Shown one piece after another: positions 7,358 to 12,116 of a DNA stretch of 12,116 bases. Under the pieces are notes generated by a model that ran no database searches, had not been told where the DNA came from, and saw only the letters and a list, made by a program, of their open reading frames with translations. The translations under genes and the position numbers were made by a program. Source of the DNA: Caldifarciminota bacterium (lineage in GTDB: Bacteria > WOR-3 > Hydrothermia > UBA1063 > CAJXJZ01). The first letter of the stretch is position 1. Each line of letters starts with the position of its first letter. The stretch spans positions 1 to 12,116 of the forward strand of contig JALTEL010000068.1 of the NCBI GenBank assembly GCA_027073945.1, in the 5' to 3' direction.

Positions 7358-9308
7358 GCTTATATCTCACAATCTTTTTGTATAGCCGTTTTCTAAGGTA
7401 GCTATCTAATATATCAGCCTGACAAACAGCAGGCGATTCATCAATCTTACAAAAGTACTCCTCCAAAAACCCTTTCTGTTTTCGGATATGTTCTTCATGC
7501 CATTCCTGCCGAAAATCATCATCGGTTACCAATCTCAACAACAGGCTTTCGAGTTTTTCTGTACTATCTACATAATCAGCAGCTCCTTCGTAAATCTTAA
7601 AATGTCTCTCGCGATCTAGAATACAACATATAACCGGGCGATCAAATAGCATAGCCTCTATGCCAAGGGTAGAAAATTTCGTAATTAGTATATCTGCGGC
7701 ATTGAGCGCATGATAAGGTAACATTTTGTTATCAATTATAAATACATTTTTAAAATCTTCATGGCTGTTAATCAGATCCTCCAAGATGTCAGCTTTATGG
7801 CTTGGATGAGGCTTTACCAGCAGAGCTACAGATGAATGTCTGCCAGCAAATTCAAGCAATGTCATTAAAGTGGCAGTTTGTTCTTGCTGAGACATAAAAC
7901 CGCGTAAAATCACATTAGGATCAAAAAGTATATAAATAGAAAATGTAATCGGTATTCTCAAATATGAGCGAGATTTTGTTGTGCTATATTTTTTTTTAAA
8001 ATCCGTTAGGCCCTCATACCTTGCCTGCCCACAGATTTTGATGTTAGTCGATGGAATATTGTTTGACCGAATCGCCATTTTCCTATGGATTTTGCCAGCA
8101 ACAAATAGTAAATCAACCGGACTATCAGGATCTTCATAAGGCCAATCAGTATATGCTCCTACAGCGTAGAAGAAAATCAGAGGTTTTTTTTGCAGATTCA
8201 AACTTTTCCATGCCAGATACCCTTCTCTTAACGCTGTTACCCCCCATAATTTGACGGCAACTGGACTATGCACTTTGAAATATTTTTTCAGGGCCTGGTA
8301 AGACCTGTATGACTGAGGAAGTTCTGCAATGATAAAATACTTAATAGATGGCCAGAGCAAAGAGCCAAGTGGGACAGACTGATAGTTGAGTATCGAATGC
8401 GATAGAAACTCACGTTTTTTTTCTCTTGCCTTGTTCCATGTCCAAAAAGTGCCGGAAATGCTTCTCCATATATCAGAAAAAGAGCACCACCTCTCCAACT
8501 CCTCTACCTGGAGACCTTCTCTGCGAACCTGCACTGCCCCTGTTTCCTTTGTATATCTTTCATTGGAATGCCAACAAAGTGCAAGCGGATTGTAACCTTT
8601 CTGCTTTAATGCTCTCATAAGATGAACAATATTTTCGACATGCTTGTAATCCGAACTGCAAAGTTGAAAAACTATTTCTTTGTCAACCGCCTTGCTGTTT
8701 TTAGATTTGAAGCGGTTGCACAGGTTAATTCTAATAACATTAACTACATAGTATGCTGTTCTTGCATATACTTGTAAGTAAAACCATATGTTTTTAATCA
8801 AAATACCGAAAGAATAACACCCGACAAGTTTGACATCGATACCTCTACTCCGAGCTGTCTCAATCAAAACTTTATCTTCCCATCCCTTACCAGGCTGGCT
8901 TATCACTATGAGATTGGTAATTTTATAAGTATCAAAAAGAAACTGATAAGAGCGAATCAAAAGCAGTAAATCCTGTATTCGTTGTGTGGTCATTCCCCCT
9001 TCAACATGTCGAGTAAAAAAAAGTAAATCTTCCGGGAATCCACGCTTATCGTCGGCCAAGCTTTTTAGCCATTCATTCACTGTTTCTGTCAGCCGAATCA
9101 CATCGTCAGCCACATTATAAAATGATTCCATCTGCTCAATCCAGCAAATTTCATTTATCCACGAATACTTTTTAGCCGCTTCATGAACCCTTGGGTCATC
9201 TGATGCCAGAATATAGCGGCTTTGAACTTCTGGCCTAAAACGCGAAAGTCTGCGTACCGATTTTAAATCACGGCAAATAATCAATACATTATTATTGGAA
9301 GCAACCAT
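7350..9308 (-). CDS. large GT-B-like polysaccharide biosynthesis protein, specificity unknown
   Basis: A 652-residue protein with no signal peptide. The N-terminal part starts with a Rossmann-like strand (NNNVLIICRDLKSVRRL), and two further alpha/beta segments follow (IVFQLCSSDYKHVENIVHLMRAL at about 200-230, resembling the start of a GT-B domain). The C-terminal part has LLVKPHPSH (KPHP at 499-502), ADILITKFSTLGIEAML (from about 537), FDRPVICCI and a C-terminal helix. This KPHP plus ITxxSTxxIEA pattern is shared by capsule and CDP-glycerol glycerophosphotransferase-like proteins and other GT-B enzymes, in which it binds the nucleotide donor. It is therefore probably a glycosyl- or glycerophospho-transferase of the cluster, perhaps with two fused domains. 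A GGGAG site lies just before the ATG. It lies 15 bases after the flippase and overlaps the sulfotransferase start, so the three are likely co-transcribed. Confidence 0.7.
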   Translation of the reverse strand: MVASNNNVLIICRDLKSVRRLSRFRPEVQSRYILASDDPRVHEAAKKYSWINEICWIEQMESFYNVADDVIRLTETVNEWLKSLADDKRGFPEDLLFFTRHVEGGMTTQRIQDLLLLIRSYQFLFDTYKITNLIVISQPGKGWEDKVLIETARSRGIDVKLVGCYSFGILIKNIWFYLQVYARTAYYVVNVIRINLCNRFKSKNSKAVDKEIVFQLCSSDYKHVENIVHLMRALKQKGYNPLALCWHSNERYTKETGAVQVRREGLQVEELERWCSFSDIWRSISGTFWTWNKAREKKREFLSHSILNYQSVPLGSLLWPSIKYFIIAELPQSYRSYQALKKYFKVHSPVAVKLWGVTALREGYLAWKSLNLQKKPLIFFYAVGAYTDWPYEDPDSPVDLLFVAGKIHRKMAIRSNNIPSTNIKICGQARYEGLTDFKKKYSTTKSRSYLRIPITFSIYILFDPNVILRGFMSQQEQTATLMTLLEFAGRHSSVALLVKPHPSHKADILEDLINSHEDFKNVFIIDNKMLPYHALNAADILITKFSTLGIEAMLFDRPVICCILDRERHFKIYEGAADYVDSTEKLESLLLRLVTDDDFRQEWHEEHIRKQKGFLEEYFCKIDESPAVCQADILDSYLRKRLYKKIVRYKHD

Positions 9309-9323
9309 CTAACTCCCTTTTTA

Positions 9324-10811
9324 TTATCTGCAAACGTAACTTCTGACAAATTGCCATTCCTTCCTGCTAAAAGTCCTCAAGGCAAAAAGTCCAATAACAT
9401 ATGCTAAGATTCCCAAAGCCAATTCCCCTGTTAGAAGTGCTGTGGAAGCACCGCCTTCGGTCATTAAAGAAATCCAGAATAACAAACCACACATAAAAAG
9501 AGATGCTCCCACAGATTTTAGCATAACTACCCACTGAAAATCGACTGGCCATGCCTCTATTTTCACAATCTTATTGATGTATAAAAACGCAATAAAATAG
9601 CTAAGAAAAGTAGTTATAGCAGCAACGATGATGCTTCTGAAAAAATAGAGCAATATTAAATTCGCTACCAGATTAAATGTTGCCGCAAAGAGATTCATTT
9701 TAAACATCGCATAGGTTTTCATGCGTACAAATAAAACATTTGAAAGGATGATATTTAGACCATAAAATAGAGTTCCTAATGCAACAATAGGTGTGACAAG
9801 ATAGGCATTTCCAGCAACATCCTGATTTGCCAGAAGTGCCAAAATCGATTTACCAAGGACCATGCTCCCAAAAATAAAAGGGATTGCAAGGAGAAAAAAT
9901 ATCTTGAGGGCATAATTGAGCATCCTCTGTGCGTCCTGCTCGTCCCCATTGTCCACGGCCTTTGATAAAAGCTGTGGAAGAGCAGTCCCCATAGCCTTGG
10001 GAATAAAAATTATGAGCGACCCAAGCACGTAGCCAGGATTATAATAGCCCACGGCAGTAACGGTCATATAAAATGCGATAAAATAGCGATCGCTTCCAGC
10101 CAAGATGAAATCAACGATAAAACCAAGGACAAGTGGAAAACCGAGCTTGATATCGGACACAAGTTCTTTGAAGTTGTAAAAATTTAACTTGACGCCAATT
10201 TCTCTGAAAATTATCCAAAAGCAGGGGAGCGCAATAAAAAGAGCGGAAAGAGTTTGTGAAAGTACAAGAACATTTATGCTTATGTATCTATAGCAATAGT
10301 AAAAAAGTAGGATCAGCCCAATGTGGACATAAGGAAAAGATAGCGTTGCCGCTGTCATATAATGAACTCTGGACGTATAGCGAAAATAGTCACTTCCTTG
10401 AGAATAAAGAAAATACAAAATCAAAAAAAAGGGTATTATCCAGACTGAGTAACTGATTTCGTTCTTGAAAATATACGTATTTAACTGCCTGTCCAAAAGT
10501 ATCAACAACAAGGATAATAGTAATATGGAAATCATTTGGAATAGAAATTGTGGATAGAAAAGTTTTCGTCGAGCCTCCATTTCAACCGTTGACGGCAAGA
10601 ATCTTCTCGCCCTGAATCCGGCGCCAAACGATGAAATCCCAAAAACAATTCCAAAAACAGATGAAAGCAATACAAACCCACCATAAATTGTAACACCAAC
10701 AGTCTTGATGATTATAGGCATAAGAATAATGCCCTTCATGTAGACCAGTATATGGCCTGCAATGACAACGGCATTATCTTTGATGAATGACTTGGAGTAA
10801 GATTGAGACAT
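9324..10811 (-). CDS. Wzx-like oligosaccharide flippase (MOP superfamily)
   Basis: The 495-residue integral membrane protein is predicted to flip undecaprenyl-linked repeat units from the cytoplasmic to the periplasmic face of the inner membrane. Seen: many hydrophobic spans throughout (I estimate 12-14), an N-terminal segment SKSFIKDNAVVIAGHILVYMKGIILMP, the GAGFRARRFLPS loop (63-74), and the mid-protein segment DRYFIAFYMTVTAVGYYNPGY typical of polysaccharide-export MATE-like proteins. Length fits the family. The ATG at 10811 has no visible Shine-Dalgarno sequence (the leader reads GGCTAAAAAAATTCTTTA), which is odd for this gene. The first 36 coding-region bases are duplicated near the start of the upstream methyltransferase, so the gene's 5' end seems to have been disturbed by recombination. 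The methyltransferase stop is 39 bases upstream. Confidence 0.9.
   Translation of the reverse strand: MSQSYSKSFIKDNAVVIAGHILVYMKGIILMPIIIKTVGVTIYGGFVLLSSVFGIVFGISSFGAGFRARRFLPSTVEMEARRKLFYPQFLFQMISILLLSLLLILLDRQLNTYIFKNEISYSVWIIPFFLILYFLYSQGSDYFRYTSRVHYMTAATLSFPYVHIGLILLFYYCYRYISINVLVLSQTLSALFIALPCFWIIFREIGVKLNFYNFKELVSDIKLGFPLVLGFIVDFILAGSDRYFIAFYMTVTAVGYYNPGYVLGSLIIFIPKAMGTALPQLLSKAVDNGDEQDAQRMLNYALKIFFLLAIPFIFGSMVLGKSILALLANQDVAGNAYLVTPIVALGTLFYGLNIILSNVLFVRMKTYAMFKMNLFAATFNLVANLILLYFFRSIIVAAITTFLSYFIAFLYINKIVKIEAWPVDFQWVVMLKSVGASLFMCGLLFWISLMTEGGASTALLTGELALGILAYVIGLFALRTFSRKEWQFVRSYVCR
10771..10806 (-). repeat. 36-base direct repeat, copy at the flippase start
   Basis: This encodes the QSYSKSFIKDNA part of the flippase N-terminus. 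It matches 11779-11814 at 35 of 36 bases in the same orientation, 1008 bases away. The 9 bases beside it (10761-10769) occur inverted beside the other copy. Confidence 0.85.
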
Positions 10812-10850
10812 TAAAGAATTTTTTTAGCCAAACATTAATTACAAGGATTT

Positions 10851-11738
10851 TTAAGTCTTTGAAACACTTGCCAAAATCGTATCACATTTTCCGATGGACG
10901 CGAGTTGTTTTTCATAAGCCGCGTGCAGATTCTGGGAATTAAGGAAATGCCATTTTTGGTGACCGCCAGGTCTACCATTAGCAAGCCAGTATAGATGATT
11001 GGGTAAAGGATATCTTTGAATCTGTTTGATATAATTCACTTTGAAATTTAGTTGGTCAAATAACATTTCCAGCGTATTAGCTGTATACAAAAAGAGATGG
11101 CAGCTCCAATAAGTAAAATGAGAAAACGCTTCATTGTTGTAAAGTGTCAACAATGCATCATCTGCATTCGGCACTTCCACGATAATTTGTCCGTCACCTG
11201 CCAGCATCTCACTCAATTCAACCAATATCGATTTCGGGTCGGGGATGTGCTCCAATACATGAAACATAGTTATGATATCGTACCCCCCCCCAATAATATC
11301 TTGCTGGATTTCGGATAGTTTTTGGAAAACCGTGAGTCCATACTTTTGATAATGACTGCTCAGGCGTGCTTCCGGTTCCACGCCATGCACAGTTTTAGCC
11401 AACCCCCGCGCCTTTAAAAGAAACCCACCTGCACCACATCCAAAGTCCAACAGTTTCCTATTTGACAATACAGATTTGAGATATTGGAAACGTCGTTCAT
11501 CATCCCATGCAGTATCTCTCAGCATGGTCTGTGGATCCGGAATATTTTCACCATGCATTCCGGCATTTTCATAAAAGCCGTCTCTGATATGATCGAACGA
11601 TGACAGAAAAACCAGCCCACAGGAGGCACATTCAAGGATTTCTAACTCCGGCATATCACGCACACTGCCTCGCCTTTTGTTAAACTCTGTGCCTCCACAC
11701 AGATAGCATTGCCTTTGGTTTTTCGCTTTTCTATTCAC
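10851..11738 (-). CDS. class I SAM methyltransferase with N-terminal zinc-binding motif
   Basis: The product, about 295 residues, is predicted to methylate a nucleotide sugar or a glycan intermediate in the cytosol. Seen: an N-terminal CxxC pair (CYLC, 11-14) and a second pair (CASC, 37-40) forming a probable zinc ribbon, SAM motif I LLDFGCGAGGF (96-106), acidic HGVEPE (118-123), FHVLEHIPDP (159-168) and VEVPNADD (188-194). This is the layout of the C-methyltransferase-like family. The frame is open from 11849 (TTG), but I favour GTG at 11738: a GGGAGG ribosome site lies 8 bases upstream and the zinc motif then falls close to the N-terminus. The extra 37 residues of the longer frame contain a relic of the flippase start. 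A run of nine G's at 11283-11291 codes for three glycines. Confidence 0.85.
   Translation of the reverse strand: MNRKAKNQRQCYLCGGTEFNKRRGSVRDMPELEILECASCGLVFLSSFDHIRDGFYENAGMHGENIPDPQTMLRDTAWDDERRFQYLKSVLSNRKLLDFGCGAGGFLLKARGLAKTVHGVEPEARLSSHYQKYGLTVFQKLSEIQQDIIGGGYDIITMFHVLEHIPDPKSILVELSEMLAGDGQIIVEVPNADDALLTLYNNEAFSHFTYWSCHLFLYTANTLEMLFDQLNFKVNYIKQIQRYPLPNHLYWLANGRPGGHQKWHFLNSQNLHAAYEKQLASIGKCDTILASVSKT
11283..11291 (-). repeat. homopolymer run of nine G's in the methyltransferase gene
   Basis: In the sense strand GGGGGGGGG reads Gly-Gly-Gly between an isoleucine pair and YDIITMFH. A change of one base would shift the frame. It is a candidate slippage (phase-variation) tract. Confidence 0.6.
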
Positions 11739-11746
11739 CAGCACGT

Positions 11747-11752
11747 CCTCCC
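11747..11752 (-). promoter_or_regulatory. ribosome binding site deciding the methyltransferase start
   Basis: GGGAGG in the sense strand, 8 bases before GTG at 11738. This is the best Shine-Dalgarno match near either candidate start of the gene. Confidence 0.6.
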
Positions 11753-11778
11753 ACCATCTATAATAAGAGTTGTCATTA

Positions 11779-11814
11779 GCATTATCTTTGATGAATGACT
11801 TGGAGTAGGATTGA
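11779..11814 (-). repeat. 36-base direct repeat, relic of a flippase 5' end
   Basis: 35 of 36 bases match the flippase start at 10771-10806. In the sense strand TTG AAT CAA TCC TAC corresponds to the flippase ATG TCT CAA TCT TAC, and both then read SYSKSFIKDNA. GGGAAAAGAG lies 8 bases before the TTG, so this copy may keep the ribosome site the present flippase lacks. The flippase-like frame ends abruptly after DNA and runs on, in frame, into the methyltransferase leader. Confidence 0.8.
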
Positions 11815-11886
11815 TTCAACTGAAAGACTCTTTTCCCACAGGCTGACAATTTGTTCTTCGGGGATTATCTATTGTCGTTAAACTTA

Positions 11887-12116
11887 TCATATTGCTGTCC
11901 ATCCACCATCAACCATTATAGTTGCACCGGTAATGTAAGAAGCGGCATCAGAGGCCAAGAAAAGCACAACAGCGGCAATTTCTTCAGGCTTGCCCATTCG
12001 TCTCAGTGGCGTTTTTCGTGAGTAGTTCTTCACGAAAGTTGGAGGTTGATTGTCAAAAATTCCACCGGGGCAAACGGAATTTACTCTGACATTGTGCGGC
12101 CCGAAATATGATGCCA
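11887..12116 (-). CDS. SDR family oxidoreductase, C-terminal part
   Basis: Only the last 76 codons are in the window; the gene continues past 12116. Visible are ASYFGPHNVRVNSVCPGGI, the strand and loop after the active-site YxxxK helix of classical short-chain dehydrogenases, RRMGKPEEIAAVVLFLASDAA, and YITGATIMVDGGW, the standard C-terminal end. The protein ends TAI-stop. Such enzymes are NAD(P)-dependent reductases or dehydrogenases. In this context it could reduce a keto-sugar nucleotide, but classical SDRs have many substrates and none can be inferred from the fragment. The stop is about 150 bases upstream of the favoured methyltransferase start. Confidence 0.88.
   Translation of the reverse strand, partial: ASYFGPHNVRVNSVCPGGIFDNQPPTFVKNYSRKTPLRRMGKPEEIAAVVLFLASDAASYITGATIMVDGGWTAI

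Noticed and set aside
1..12116. CRISPR array, tRNA, rRNA or defence system
   Set aside because: No regularly spaced repeats, no cloverleaf-like segments and no defence-protein motifs were recognised by eye. The window reads as a polysaccharide locus.

Overview
The window holds part of a surface-polysaccharide gene cluster (O-antigen, capsule or exopolysaccharide type). Every recognisable gene lies on the minus strand, so transcription runs from high to low coordinates. The gene content, a Wzx-type flippase with sugar-modifying enzymes and glycosyltransferases, suggests a Gram-negative bacterium. The sequence looks AT-rich and unevenly so, as is common in such clusters. I cannot name the genus; an environmental proteobacterium or a relative would fit.

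Layout in transcription order: the C-terminal end of an SDR oxidoreductase (12116-11887); a zinc-motif SAM methyltransferase (11738-10851); a Wzx-like flippase (10811-9324); a large GT-B-like polysaccharide protein (9308-7350) overlapping a PAPS-dependent sulfotransferase (7357-6542); a decayed insertion sequence (6470-5125) with doubled terminal repeats; a gap of about 260 bases (5124-4863); a TIGR04325-type methyltransferase (4862-4038); a second class I methyltransferase split by a one-base frameshift (4044-3320); an NAD-dependent epimerase/dehydratase (3323-2343); a DegT/DnrJ/EryC1/StrS aminotransferase (2346-1201); and a GT-A-like glycosyltransferase (1194-175). Bases 1-174 hold no gene that I can support.

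How the genes could work together: the epimerase/dehydratase and the aminotransferase are a plausible pair for making a nucleotide-activated amino-deoxy sugar. The two glycosyltransferase candidates would add sugars to the repeat unit. The methyltransferases and the sulfotransferase would decorate it, and the flippase would move the lipid-linked unit across the inner membrane. No polymerase, chain-length regulator or initiating transferase is visible, so the locus continues outside the window. Stop/start overlaps (3320/3323, 2343/2346, 7350/7357, 4038/4044) point to translational coupling.

Most worth a second look: (1) the first 36 bases of the flippase region are repeated about 1 kb upstream, next to the methyltransferase, together with an adjacent 9-base segment that is inverted between the copies, which suggests a methyltransferase cassette inserted at the flippase start; (2) a G9 run inside that methyltransferase, a candidate phase-variation tract; (3) a broken methyltransferase gene at a short G run; (4) an IS with two copies of its terminal repeat at each end. 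I saw no clear sign of a defence system, CRISPR array, tRNA or rRNA.
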